A DNA stretch of 64,000 nucleotides from Ixodes scapularis (GCF_016920785.2 NW_024609857.1:126535094-126599093); one strand, 5' to 3'; positions 22,073 through 32,530 are shown, counted from the stretch's first letter. Notes: generated from the letters alone by a model not told the origin. Numbers and translations are program-made.

Positions 22073-22347
22073 CCCGAGTTACGTCATAAAATTTTGCAAA
22101 GGAGAGATTGAATGAAAATGATCGCTTTTGTCCTTAAAATTACACCGCAACAAAGGAGTTTCTTGGCCAATGGCGTTGCGTGTGAGCATTTTTGAGTCCC
22201 AGGTGTGCCAGTAAGCTCGTGTAGAGAGCAAAACATTCCAATTGAATATCGTTGCACAGCTCCTTTAATAAGTTGGCTGGTTCTCGTAGTCGTCATCGAG
22301 ATTATCTTTGCGCGTGCTTGGCGGCGGATGCTCATCGTCCGAAGAGT
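22073..22347 (+). repeat. Unclassified repeat copy B, proximal edge
   Basis: From about 22275 the sequence (TGCTTGGCGGCGGATGCTC) matches the minus strand of 20815-20895 in copy A. The 22073-22274 part is not clearly matched, and no gene is seen in it. Confidence 0.5.
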
Positions 22348-22737
22348 GTCTATACTTTGTCTCAACCTACGATGGACTAAAAGTCAAAGCCACGGGCAGC
22401 CCAGGTCCAACCACCTTCCTCGCTAAATTATGATACGCTTAGCATGGATTAGGGGTGCACGAATAATGCTCCGAATCCAAAAGCGCTGCATCATTTTCAT
22501 AGCTTCGACACCGCGAAGAGCCTGCATGTCGTGGCTGTCTTTGCAATGTAAAATTGTTGAGTCACTCAGTGCTTTCAATCCGAACCACGGTCCGCCCATC
22601 CCCATCATTGATCCGAGAAGCGGAAACAGATACTTACCGAAGCGAAACACCACTCCATTTCTGAGTGGCTCTGGATTGGGTCTGGCGGTCCGAAGCTTCT
22701 GCCTTCAGTCCATCGTAGGGTGAGACGAAGTATAGTG
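22348..22737. mobile_element. MITE-like element with ~33-bp terminal inverted repeats and TA flanks
   Basis: The ends TACTTTGTCTCAACCTACG and, inverted, TACTTCGTCTCACCCTACG flank about 390 bp and are bordered by TA on both sides. The related sequence in copy A lacks this segment. TA duplication and short inverted ends fit a Tc1/mariner-type non-autonomous element. Internal open frames look incidental. Confidence 0.68.
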
Positions 22738-23122
22738 TTTTACGCATTTAGCCTGTCAAGCCACCTCTGGTCAAATCTTTGAGCCGTCATGTTCCGTTTC
22801 CTTAGTCGTGTTTTTTTTTCCCCCTTTTTTTTTGTGCGGTTGAATATTATCGGTTGTTCTTCAGATTTTGTATTGTGCTGTCCGATTTTTTTTTATTCTT
22901 CCTAGTCCCATGGTTTTAAGGTGCCGACTTTCATACTAACATGGCTACTTTTTACGCTCTGCAATAGAGCAGCGTAGTTGTACAGGTTTTTCCGGTTCTA
23001 GGATATATATCTTTGAAGGCGACGTCGTGCGGCAAAGCCCCTGTAGCAAAGACAAGCTAGCACAATTCGAGTGAAGTTTTATTGTCACATTTGTCACTTG
23101 GAGGTCATATGCTACTTAATAA
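22738..23122 (+). repeat. Unclassified repeat copy B, part interrupted by Gypsy E2
   Basis: Collinear with the minus strand of 20562-20790 and 14560-14615 across the site where E1 sits. Copy B therefore shows the uninterrupted E1 target, GATATATATC at about 23002-23011. It continues at 27423 after E2. Confidence 0.75.
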
Positions 23123-23533
23123 TGCCACGCACGTTGGCCAGCAAGCGCGCGCGCGGCCGTGTGGTTACCGCGCTTGACTGTCGCGCGGAAGGTGTAGGTT
23201 TGATTCCAGTCAGGAGACTGTCCTTTTATTTATTCTTTCAACTTGGCCTTCTCGCAATTTCGAGAACATTCACATCTGACCGAATTCCGAAAGTTCTACG
23301 CACCGAGCGTTCTACGCCGAATGATCCAGAAATCCACGAGGGCACATAAGGGACTTCGCATAGCGAGCGGAGGCAGTTTCGCCCCAGCGTTCGACTCTGC
23401 TGTCACGCCGACTCCGACGCCCGTGACGCTCTGCTTTATTCTGTTCCCTTTTTATTTCTTGGGCACAAGTTCGCCTCATTAAACGTTTATTTTCTCCAGT
23501 TATTATCGAGTAATCACTTGTCATTCGTGAACA
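23123..23533 (+). repeat. E2 5' LTR
   Basis: 411 bp, starts TGCCACGC, ends near GTGAACA just before the primer binding site (TGGTGGAGGTGCGGGG). Confidence 0.9.
23154..23207 (+). promoter_or_regulatory. tRNA-like A box and B box in the E2 5' LTR
   Basis: A-box-like CGGCCGTGTGGTTACCG (23154-23170) and B-box-like GGTTTGATTCC (23197-23207, one change from consensus). Between them CCGCGC and GCGCGG can pair as an anticodon-arm-like stem. TTTT follows at about 23223. Confidence 0.6.
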
Positions 23534-23564
23534 TTTTGGTGGAGGTGCGGGGTATTTGCATTAT

Positions 23565-24941
23565 ATGCCCGTGGACCGTACCCCTCCAAAAAGACGCCGG
23601 CCAAGTGACGTGCTTAGCCCCGGGAGGCTACCCTTCGCAGGAGACCAGACCAAGGCCCGGTCAAGTCGACGTAACCAAGGCCTACCTCCGGAACTCGGAC
23701 CCCTGCCGCAGAAACCAAAGAAGAAGACCGCTACGCTGACGACTCCACCCGTTGTTGTCCTACCCGTCGCTGCCCGTACGCCCGCGTCCTTACACGGTGA
23801 GCCTTACGAAGACATCGATGACTGGCTACACCAGTACGAGCGAGTGGCCCAGCACAACCGATGGACGGACGAACAGCACCTGCATAGTCTTTACTTTGCG
23901 CTCGAAGGGACGGCCAGGCACTGGTTCGAGAATCGTGAGACTTCCTTCATCTCGTGGGACGCCTACAAGGATGCGCTGAGACGGACATTCGCGAACCAAT
24001 ACCGACGGGAGAAGGTCGAGGACCTTCTTCGAATGAGGGCACAGGGACCAAATGAGACTACCACCAGTTTCGTCAAGAATGTTTTGCGCCTGGTCGCTCG
24101 CGCCGACCCTCAAGCCACCGACGAAAAGAAGCTGCGGATCCTAATGCGATGTGTCAAGGATGACATCTTCGGTGGTCTTGTTCGCAACCTCCCATCCTCC
24201 GTCGAAGACTTCGTCACGGAGGCCACGAACATGGAACGTGCCCTCTTCGCAAGAGCCAGCCACTACCATCGGCACTCAAGCGTCGCTGCTGCTTCTGCAT
24301 CGGCCTACGACATCAGCCCTAGCATCTCCGGCCTTCGCGACATCATCTGCGACATCGTCCGGGAGGCGATTAAGAAGCTTCTGCCGACTGCTGAACGCCC
24401 GGCCTCAATCTCCATTGCCGAGGTCGTCTGAGACGAGGTTCAGCTAGCGTTCCTTACAGATGCCCCTGTCACCGTGGCCGCACCCGAAGAATCGACACTG
24501 ACCTACGCCGCCATGGCCCGACGACCGCCGCAAGCTCACCGCCAGGTCACGGCACCACCCCGACGTGAACCTCCAGCGCTGCAGTTTACCCGGCGCCAGG
24601 AAGATCGAGCGCACGCCCACCCAGAACAAGCACCGCCACGAAAGACCGACGTGTGGACGACGGCCGATCGACGCCCGTTGTGCAATCACTGCGGTGAAGC
24701 CGGCCACATTTACCGTTGATGCCTCAACAGACAACTGGGGCTGCGCGGGTTCCACACGAGCGACCGGCGCCCAAGATACGACGAACGCCCTCGCGACACC
24801 GAGGAGTACCTCCGACGCTCGCCCTCCCCAGTGTCGTCTCTCCGCCGTGAAGACCGCTCCCCATCGCCAGAACGTTCAGTGTCCCCAGCGCAACGACCCC
24901 ACCGAGAGAGCCTATCTTCCCAGCGTCGCCGGGAAAACTGA
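23565..24941 (+). pseudogene. gag: E2 Gag with two nonsense codons
   Basis: One continuous frame of 458 codons starts at ATG 23565 (MPVDRTPP), with Gag-domain motifs DWLHQYERVA and GTARHWFENRE. The CCHC knuckle (CNHCGEAGHIYR) is cut by TGA at 24717-24719, in place of the Arg codon before the last Cys. A second TGA lies at 24429-24431. Both are CGA-to-TGA changes, typical of CpG decay. There are no frameshifts, so this old copy preserves the ancestral gag reading frame better than E1. It ends at TGA 24939-24941, inside the decayed frameshift signal. Confidence 0.92.
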
Positions 24942-24971
24942 GTGCGGCAACGCCTGGAGGTGACGTTGCCG
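24932..24971 (+). promoter_or_regulatory. Decayed -1 frameshift signal of E2
   Basis: The heptamer position reads GGAAAAC (24932-24938), one change from GGGAAAC. The 6-nt spacer and the stem CGGCAAC/GTTGCCG (24945-24951, 24965-24971) are intact, and the stem is extended by one extra G-C pair relative to E1. Confidence 0.7.
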
Positions 24972-25975
24972 AAGACGACGGAAGCAAACAGCCTCCAAGA
25001 ACGCCGGAGCGCTCCCACTCTCCTGACGCCCCGCATCGCACCGACGGTCCTGCAACGGTGTCCAACAGCCTAAACGTTGTTATCGACGGTTTCGACGCAA
25101 CGGCACTCGTGGGCATTGGGGCAGACTACTCAGTCTTGAGTGGGAGGCTCTCTCGCCGCCTGCGAAAAGTGACAACGCCGTGGAATGGACCTCTAATACG
25201 AACCGCCGGAGGACATCTCATCACACCACTCGGGAGATGCACCGCTCGCCTGAAGATCCACAATGAGACGTGCCGTGTGAAATTCGTCATTCTACAAGAC
25301 TGTGCCAGGGACGCCATTCTCGGCATGGGCTTTCTGTGTGAATACGGCGCCGTCATTGACCTTGGTGAAAACAGATTGACGCTGCGGAAACCTGTTCCGC
25401 CTTATGAGAAAGCCCAAACAGCGTCAGCCGCCGTCCGAGTCACCGCCGACCACGTGATCCTGCCGCCGCGATCAAGTGTTGTTGTACCCGTCGTGACGGA
25501 TACAGCTACCTGCGCCGAAGTTCTCTTGGAAGGCAACCTTCAATTGCTCCTGGGGAGAGGAATGGGCGTCGCAAGAGGAGTGACTAAACTTCAGGATGGA
25601 CGCACCGTGGTCCTCGTGACGAACTTCCGACAAGAAACGCAACACCTCACGAAAGGTGCCGCTGTGGGCCACGTCGAGGGACTTCAAAACTCCGCCGAAA
25701 TCACCTTGATTGCTGACGAATCATCGCCACCTCAGCCATACATTTTGCCGCCAGCGCAGCTCGACATCGACCCGAAGCTTCCAGGCTGGAAACGACGACA
25801 GCTGACTGACCTCCACGTCGAATACGGCGACTGCTTCGCGACGTCGTCGAAGGTGCGCCAAACCACCGTTGCGAAGCATCGCATCGTCACCGAGGACGAC
25901 GCACTCCCTGTGCACCGATTGCCGTATCGAGTCTCCATAAAAGAGCGGGAGATCATCCAACAGCAAGTGGAATAA
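24972..25975 (+). pseudogene. pol: E2 Pol fragment: protease with lost active site, start of RT linker
   Basis: Open in the -1 frame from the gag end; the listed [12 protein letters not shown] segment starts at 25058. The protease active site, [11 protein letters not shown] in E1, reads [11 protein letters not shown] here, so the catalytic Asp and following Thr are gone. The second motif reads ILGMGFL, again losing an Asp. The frame ends at TAA 25973-25975 shortly before RT. After that only WASLVVLVRRRTEP-like codons remain before unrelated sequence starts near 26055. Confidence 0.88.
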
Positions 25976-26054
25976 ATGCTGAGCGACGACATAATCCAGC
26001 CTTCAAGCAATCCGTGGGCCTCTCTAGTCGTGTTGGTAAGAAGAAGGACGGAAC

Positions 26055-26351
26055 CAGGGGCGGATGCAGACCTACATTTTTTTTTTCGGTGGGGGGGCCG
26101 TTTTTCGGTGTAAAACGGGGGGGGGGGGGGGGTGTTTATATTTTTTGTGGAGTCATCGTTTTTACTAAAATCTGACAACATAATATAGATCTTGAAAGCT
26201 TTTGTATCGGTTTACCTGTCGGGGATGAACTCTTTGAATTAAAACCTTTCGGGTGACCACGCTAGAGGTATCTCGAAAATTGTGGTGACACTATCCTTTC
26301 TGAAACTTGGGTTTCAGACCGACACTACGTGAGCAGTCGATTTAGGGCAGC
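26055..26351. other. Foreign sequence replacing E2 RT, with poly(G)
   Basis: From about 26055 (GGGGCGGATGCAGACC) the sequence leaves Pol. It contains a T run and 16 consecutive G (26117-26132). This looks like the edge of another repeat. No gene. Confidence 0.6.
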
Positions 26352-26779
26352 TTAAAGGAGCGATGCAACAATTTTTGTACTTTGCGCAAATACCGCTTAA
26401 AACGGATCCCTAGCGTTAATGACATATGAAACACGCGTTCGTTCTTCACCCCACGCAATAGAAGTCCCAGAAAAAAATTAAGAAAAACGAGCAGCGTTCA
26501 ACCCCTCAACTCACAGCCAGAACAAGCGGCCACGTGATCTCGAGCCGATTATATGCCGCCAGTGTTGATCATAGCCACGCGCTGGGGTTGGCAAAGCGCA
26601 GGACACGCGCTGAGTTCCAGACATTGTTATGGCTCGGCTGTTGTCGTCGTTCCAGCGATTAGACACGGGTCACTACCCGAATGCTTCTCGAGCTACCAAT
26701 TATCACGAGCCCAAGTCGAGTGCCCACGCAATGCTCGGGTCCAATCTATGAACAGCATTCAAATATCGTCACTTGGGTG
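26352..26779 (+). repeat. Dispersed 430-bp repeat, copy 2, inside E2
   Basis: Matches 21634-22072 over its full length (about 93% by eye) with the same ends, TTAAAGGAGC and CACTTGGGTG. Confidence 0.88.
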
Positions 26780-26839
26780 ACGATTCCGGTCGCATTCAAA
26801 CATCGTCACCCAAGTGACGATATTTGAATGCGACCGGAA
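26755..26839. repeat. Compound inverted repeat at the junction back into E2 Pol
   Basis: 30-bp perfect arms 26755-26784 and 26802-26831 overlap a second perfect pair of 17 bp, 26784-26800 and 26823-26839. The right side runs into Pol codons (ACCGGAAGTCGTCCACG). Confidence 0.9.
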
Positions 26840-27020
26840 GTCGTCCACGTCGTGCGCCTCAAGCCGTACTACGATCAATAGGACTGTGAATTGTGTCTTG
26901 TAATGCGCTCGATAAGATTGCCTTGCAAAAGTCTACGTAGTTTGCATTATTTTTTGTTTTACTGCTTTTGCTTTCCTGCACGTCGCTTCAAGACGATGCG
27001 CTTTTAAAAGGGGGGAGTAA

Positions 27021-27422
27021 TGCCACTCGCGTTGGCGAGCAAGCGCGCGCGTGGCCGAGTGGTTACCGCGGAAGGTGTAGGTTCGATTCCGGTCACGTGA
27101 CTTTCCTTTTATTTATCCGTTCAACTAGGCCTTCTCGCAAGTTCGAGAACATTCTCCTCTGACCGAGTTCCGAAAGTTCTACGCACCGAACGTTCTACGC
27201 CGAATGATCCAGAAATCCACGAGGGTACATAAGGGGCTCCGCATGGCGAGCGGAGTCAGTTTCGCCCCAGCGTCCGATTCTGCTGTCTCGCCGACGCCGA
27301 CTCCGATGCCCGCGACGCTCTGCTTTATTTTGTTTCCTTTTTAGTTTCTTGAGCACAAGTCCGCCCCATTAAACGTTTAGTTTCTCCTGTGATTATCGCT
27401 TCATCACTTGTCATTCGTGACA
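27021..27422 (+). repeat. E2 3' LTR
   Basis: 402 bp, TGCCACTC...TGACA, preceded by a purine-rich tract at 27004-27020. Confidence 0.92.
27051..27090 (+). promoter_or_regulatory. tRNA-like A box and B box in the E2 3' LTR (shortened)
   Basis: GTGGCCGAGTGGTTACC (27051-27067) and exact GGTTCGATTCC (27080-27090). The 13-nt segment between them that carries the loop in the other LTRs is deleted, leaving only 12 nt. Confidence 0.6.
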
Positions 27423-28050
27423 ATATTTTACCATCACAAGTTATTTAACGTTACTCCAAAGAGTTAGAAAGTTTATAAAGAATAAAGATGGAGTCTTTTT
27501 ATTATTGACGTTTAATGTTGCTACTTTAAGAGAAATGACGTTTTGGCATTAATAAAATATCTACAATGATGGATGACCGAATTTTTTTCTTTTATATATT
27601 TTCGTAAGCAACGCTTCAAGACGTACATCTTCATATATTTTGAGACGTTTTGCATAGAGCTGTTTTTTATGAATAATTTAGGAATGTGTCTCTAATACGT
27701 ATTTGTTTAGGTGTTTCGTGATTTGTTTCGGAAAAAATACATTAATGCGTGTTTTTAATTTGTTGTGCGCGTTGTAAATTATCCGTAAAACCACTGAAAA
27801 ACGTAACCACATGCCTGTTTTAGTGTGACATTGGCGGCTGTGCAAATCACCTTAGTAAAATCTCGGCAACGAGCACGCCTCGAGCTTCTCATTCTTATAT
27901 CTCTGGGAAAGCATTTGCTATAGCGTTCACATGTGGCTGAATGTTCCTCTCAAGATTGTGACTTTCACGTATATTTCTCACAGAAAAATCAAAGATATGA
28001 CCCCGACAGTCATTCTACGATCTGACGTGGAAACATCAACACCGGACGTC
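27423..28050 (+). repeat. Unclassified repeat copy B, distal part
   Basis: Continues copy B after E2 and is collinear with the minus strand of 13860-14500. The strongest matches are at 27585-27665 and 27860-28030. Confidence 0.72.
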
Positions 28051-28084
28051 ATTTGTGTTGGGAAGAGCTTATACAGATATCGCT

Positions 28085-28190
28085 GTAGAAAAATGGCGTA
28101 GCTCTGTGCTAACGCTCCCGCTTCAAACGCAGTGGACCCTGGATCGAACTCCTAGAGCCATGGCCGATATTTTTCAAACAGTTGGCAACA
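28085..28190 (+). mobile_element. tRNA-derived SINE-like unit
   Basis: TGGCGTAGCTCTGTGCTAACG resembles an A box and GGATCGAACTCC a degenerate B box about 45 bp downstream. The spacing and the following ATATTTTTC tail resemble arthropod tRNA-derived SINEs. Ends are not defined. Confidence 0.45.
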
Positions 28191-29279
28191 CGGGACGAAG
28201 CCGAAGGCAGTAGAGTGTGTCAACGAACAGCCGCCGAGTGACGGACCCAAGCTCTTCGAGACTTTCACCTGGCATTTGCTGCAGGCTCCATCAAAGTCCC
28301 ACACCTCCGCTGTAGGCTGGTGTGCATGTTGCCGGTGCACCTCTCAAGACAGGGTGGCGCCGTGTTCCCGAATACACCACCCCGGGCCGTCCATGCAGCC
28401 ATATCTCAACACTATTCTGTCATCGCCAGCACCCCGAGCTTCCACCAAGTCAACGAAGCGATATGTATCTAAGCGAGCTCTCAAGTTTATTTTAGTATTA
28501 CCTCCGTAATTGTGTAGAGCTACATCTAGCTCTCTCTGCGAGGGCACCTCAATTTGCTGACTGACTCGAGTAAACCGTCACCGAACTTCCGAAACTCGGT
28601 AAGCGTTTTTCGCGACAATCAGCAGAAGTAGTCCTTCTCTTGTATTATATATTGTCACAAATTTACAATCACTAGACGAGGCACCGCGGGACCCCATAGT
28701 ACAGAATTTTGCCTTCCTGCGAAGCCGCGGCTCATGTGAGTCAATAAAAACAAATTTTTAATAATTTTATTATTAAAATGTTCAATATTATTATTATTAT
28801 TATTCATCAAAAATGTTCCAACGCCTAGTTTCTCTACCTTTCCTAATGGCCTCTTCTTTTCTAATGGTGTTAATTGAGAGCCTTTTCTTTTGTGTGCAAA
28901 CGGCCGCCTCCTTCATTAAGGCAATCGCATCTTCGATAGTATTTAATTAACAACTTTGAGCCTTATAGTCATAACACCTAGCCACTTATGTTACAAATCG
29001 CACCGGGCCTGAAAAGGTTAGTTGTGGTTGCAAGATATGGGGGGGAAAAAAGTTATTATGGAAAGAAATTTTCGCATATGACCCCATCAAACGTATGCAC
29101 CCTTTTCCTGTTCGCTGCAAACTATTACGCGCCAAATTCATTACATGATGTGATGCGATCCTCGTTCAGTACAGTGGTTTCGTGTTATCTCGAAAATAGA
29201 GTTGTGAGATTAAGGATAAAATGTGGTTTATATAGATGACCTTCTTGACAATCATTCCATAATATATCTCTATGAAAAC
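28191..29279. other. Non-coding; (ATT)n at 28783-28804
   Basis: No gene recognised. An ATT microsatellite follows an AT-rich stretch. Open frames at 28150-28550 and 28988-29239 lack motifs. Confidence 0.4.
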
Positions 29280-29417
29280 CAGGCACGTAGCTATGGGGAA
29301 GCCCATGGGGCCCGCCCAGAAATCTTTCATTTCGCTGGGATCTCCTCTCCCCCTTCCCCCTCATACAGGATTCTGTAAAGGGCGGGCCCCTACGAACCAA
29401 AATCCTGGCTACGTGCC
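29280..29417. mobile_element. Short MITE-like inverted-end element
   Basis: AGGCACGTAGC at the left pairs with GCTACGTGCCT at the right, about 138 bp apart, and GGGGCCCGCCC/GGGCGGGCCCC pairs further in. A related GTAGCCATGGGG-type motif occurs inverted at 34610-34650. Confidence 0.55.
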
Positions 29418-29812
29418 TGATAAAAACGTATTCCGAGATGGAGCTATGGGAGGCCTTGGTCTTTTCAAACGTGTTATAATGCATTTCAGTTTTCGAAACC
29501 TGTAACACAACGTCAGGTGGTTGAGTGATATTCTCTAGAGACTGAACTTTCAAAACAACATTTCATATTTTTTCTTCAAAGCCCGTCAAAGTCAACTTGA
29601 AAACCTTATACGTATTTTCATTGTCTTTATGTCGTCGAAAATAAACTGCGTATTCGAAATATATCGTGTTGGCGATATCCGATCTTCAGGAAAAACATAT
29701 GAGTAATACATAGATTAAAAGCATTTTTTCTTAAGATGAGGAGAATTTTTATTTATTAGATGTTGCCCTAAATTGCGAGGTATTCCTTCGATAAATTGGC
29801 GTATCAGCACAC
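29418..29812. other. AT-rich, no gene recognised
   Basis: No coding or structural signal seen. Confidence 0.35.
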
Positions 29813-30025
29813 TAAAGGCACGTTCCCACTGTGCCATTTTCTTACGTTGAGTTAAGTTACGACATATTAAGTTTGAAATCACCGGGACCTCTGCGCTTCA
29901 TATTAAGCGAGGCGCGCAGTTCCAGGAGAAAGCGTGACACGCGACATTCGAGACATGAATGCTTCGGTGACTTATACGTAACGTAACTTAACGCAAGAAA
30001 ACATAACAGTGTGAACCAGCCTTAA
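29813..30025. mobile_element. MITE-like element with ~45-bp terminal inverted repeats
   Basis: The left end, AAGGCACGTTCCCACTGTG, and the right end, inverted AAGGCTGGTTCACACTGTT, stay alignable for about 45 bp, sharing TTTTCTT, GCGTT/ACGTT and AAGTTACG. TAA borders the ends (CTAAAGGC, GCCTTAAT), suggesting a 3-4 bp A/T duplication. No coding capacity. Confidence 0.68.
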
Positions 30026-30738
30026 TACATATTAGGTTGTCTTTATAACATATCTGATTATATTTCGAGTCATGCCGTCTGAAAGGGGTCGGTGTTGTTG
30101 TTGTTTTTTTTTTATTTCGACAAAATATATATATATGTGTTACTCGGAGCATTTCTAAAATACAATGGGGCGCCAGAAAAGCAAATTAGTCACTCTTTGT
30201 CTGATTAAATTGTGCACCAGCCTACCAAGCAAGGCAGAAACCAATGTACCGGGTTCGATCAAACAAATGAAACTGCGGTCCTTGGCCCGCTTAAATAAAA
30301 TACGAGTTGTAGAAAGCCGGAACACCTGTGCCACGAAGGGGGGGGGGGGGGGGGGGGGGGGTAGGATGCGAAAGTTTAAAAATACTATTTGGATCAACAA
30401 ATAAAAAATAAAAACTCATTTTTTTGCCTACTTCCTCCAAAACCAACTTCTGTAACGTGTGCTACAGCCATACCAGCTCGGGGATTGCGTAATTCGCTAT
30501 AATCGTTGCTTCATTGTCGTTACTGCGCAACCTCATGAGCTCCATCCTCAAGGTTTTCATGGTGTTTCCCGCTTCCTTTCCATTCCGCACACTTACCTCG
30601 TCCGTACTTCGTCTCCGACGAACCTTCCCAGCCAATGACGCCATCGTTAGTGAATCCCCGACCCACCTGAAGCGGCAAGCCCGCGAAATCTCGACGAGTG
30701 TCACCGGAAGACCGGCAGCGGCTTGGCGTTGCCTTGTG
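30026..30738. other. Non-coding with AT microsatellite and 24-nt poly(G)
   Basis: Contains an (AT)n run near 30127-30137 and 24 consecutive G at 30338-30361. No convincing gene; the frame through the poly(G) gives a glycine run and is incidental. Confidence 0.4.
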
Positions 30739-32155
30739 GTGGCGTCGTGCTCGCTCCGAGACGCCGCGAAGCAGGCGTTGGCGGCGATGCTGACGACACC
30801 TGCAGGCGGCGCTTCATAGATCCACTAGTGACGACGGTTGGGGGATAAAGACGAAACTGCATGTCTTCCAGGAGGTATTGCCTCAGCCCGCAAAAAAAAA
30901 ACCTCCTCTCCTCCCAAACAATCCTAGCGCTCTCCCTTTCTCCCATGCCTTTCATTGCCCTCCTCTCCCGTTCCGCGTTCCTAGTGCTCCTCCTTTCTCT
31001 CTTTGCCTGGCGTTGCCTTAGCTTGCACTGCGCACAGCTGGTGACACGATGTATAGCGTCGTGCTTGCTCTGAGACGCCGCGAAGCAGGTGCTGGCGGCG
31101 ATGCTGACGACACCTATATGCGGCTCTGCATGGATCCACTAGTAATGATGGTTAAGTGGTAAAGACGAAACGGTCTGTCTTCTAGAAAGTGTTGCCTCAG
31201 CGCACTGAAATTCACGTTCTTCGGACACTCTGCGAATTTTCCCAAGCCTAATCACACTGCGTGCAAGTTTGTCAGGTTCGAGGGCCGTGTACACATTGGC
31301 CGGCAAAAATGGGTAGGCGATTTCAGCCAACAACTCATATACAGGTACAAGCTGAGGGGGGGGGGGGGGGGGGGGGAGAGAGACGAGAGCGCGCGGGGAC
31401 CAGAACACCAAATACCATACTATATTCCGAATCACTAGTTGCGTTCAGTATAGGTGAAGGCCACGCCAGGTGAGGGGAGAAAGTGAAAGCACAAGGAAGG
31501 ATGGAGAGCTATAAAGAAACCTCCTTTCCTCCCAAACGCTCCTAGCGCTCTCTCTTTCTCCCATGCCTTTCATTGCCCACCTCTCCCGTTCCACGTTCCT
31601 AGTGCTCGTCCTCTCTCTTTTCTCCTGGCGTTGCCTTAGCTTGCACTGCACACAGCTAGTGACACGCAATACAGGTAGAATGCAGGACATTCGGCCCATT
31701 TGTTTTAGACAGCAAATGGGCCGAATGTTATGAAAGCTCGTGTTACGCTTTTATTTGCTGCTCCTCTCGCCCCGTACGAGAGACGTAGCGTCCTCGTTAA
31801 GCCTCACTGAGCTCGATTTGCTCGATTCAGGGCCGCCATAATGAGATGCAGGCGACGAAGGAACTATTTGCTCCCCTGCTTCAGGGACGAACGTTTCTCC
31901 CTTTCTGAAGGAACATAGGTTACAAGACCGTTCCTCCCCTTAGGGAGGACTATCGATACCATTTTTTCTAAGAGTTTAGTGCTCTCCCTTTCTCCCCTCG
32001 CCTTTCATTGCCCTCCCCTTTCGTCCCGCGTTCCAAGTGCTCGTCCTTTCTCTCTACTCCTGGCGTTGCCTTAGCTTGCACTGCACAGAGCTCGCGGTAG
32101 CGGTAGAACGCAGTAGCGGTAGAATGCAGGACATTCGGCCCATTTGCTGTAGACA
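30739..32155 (+). repeat. Broken array of a ~310-bp repeat unit
   Basis: Module 1 (GCGTCGTGCT...CCTCAGC) occurs at 30746-30890 and 31057-31204. Module 2 (CTCCTAGCGCTCTC...TTAGCTTGCACTGC) occurs at 30899-31050, 31518-31670 and 31975-32090. The order 1-2-1 then 2 then 2 suggests an old tandem array, with unrelated sequence (31205-31517, including 21 G at 31356-31376, and 31730-31974) between units. No coding motif. Confidence 0.75.
31690..31729. repeat. 15-bp perfect inverted repeat
   Basis: CATTCGGCCCATTTG at 31690-31704 pairs with CAAATGGGCCGAATG at 31715-31729. The left motif recurs at about 32130-32145 next to another array unit. Confidence 0.85.
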
Positions 32156-32530
32156 GAGCGATGGCAGCGCCGAAACCTCTCTTCGTGAGCTAGCTACCTT
32201 GGCGGCCGACGTCTCTCCGCTCTTTCGTTCTTATCATCTTTCTCAATGCCTCTCCGGGAAACGTGGACCCGTCTTTGCGTGGGCAATCGGTGACCCGGAA
32301 CTGCCTAAATCGGTGAACACGGATGCGAACGGCAACCACGTCCAGGGAACAATGGTTAGTGTTATGCAAATGGTGAGCTAGTCTCCATATTCACTTCATG
32401 AAAAAAAAAAGTATTTATTAGGGGTGAAGCTCCTTAGGGGCTAGCTATGTCCGTATGTCCGTCCGATGTCCGGCGTCGGATGCTCGTGCTCACGAGCACG
32501 TGAGCACGTGCTCCCGTGCTCGTGTAGAGA
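32156..32530. other. Non-coding with nested GAGCACGTG palindromes
   Basis: No gene recognised. 32480-32524 is a run of overlapping palindromes built on GTGCTC, GAGCAC and CACGTG. Confidence 0.4.

Larger units (their letters stand above)
23123..27422 (+). mobile_element. Ty3/Gypsy element E2, old and rearranged
   Basis: LTRs 23123-23533 and 27021-27422 are of the same family as E1 and E3 but well diverged from each other, including a 13-bp deletion in the tRNA-like part of the 3' LTR. Gag and protease are present. RT, RNase H and integrase are missing, replaced by unrelated repeat sequence at 26055-26831. Only the last Pol codons (VVHVVRLKPYY) and the polypurine tract remain before the 3' LTR. 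Flanks read ATAA and ATAT, a near match to the ATAT duplications of E1 and E3. Confidence 0.92.

Noticed and set aside
22423..22653. 76-codon minus-strand ORF inside the TA-flanked MITE
   Set aside because: Lies wholly in a non-autonomous inverted-repeat element; a GGTAAGT site inside it is probably chance.
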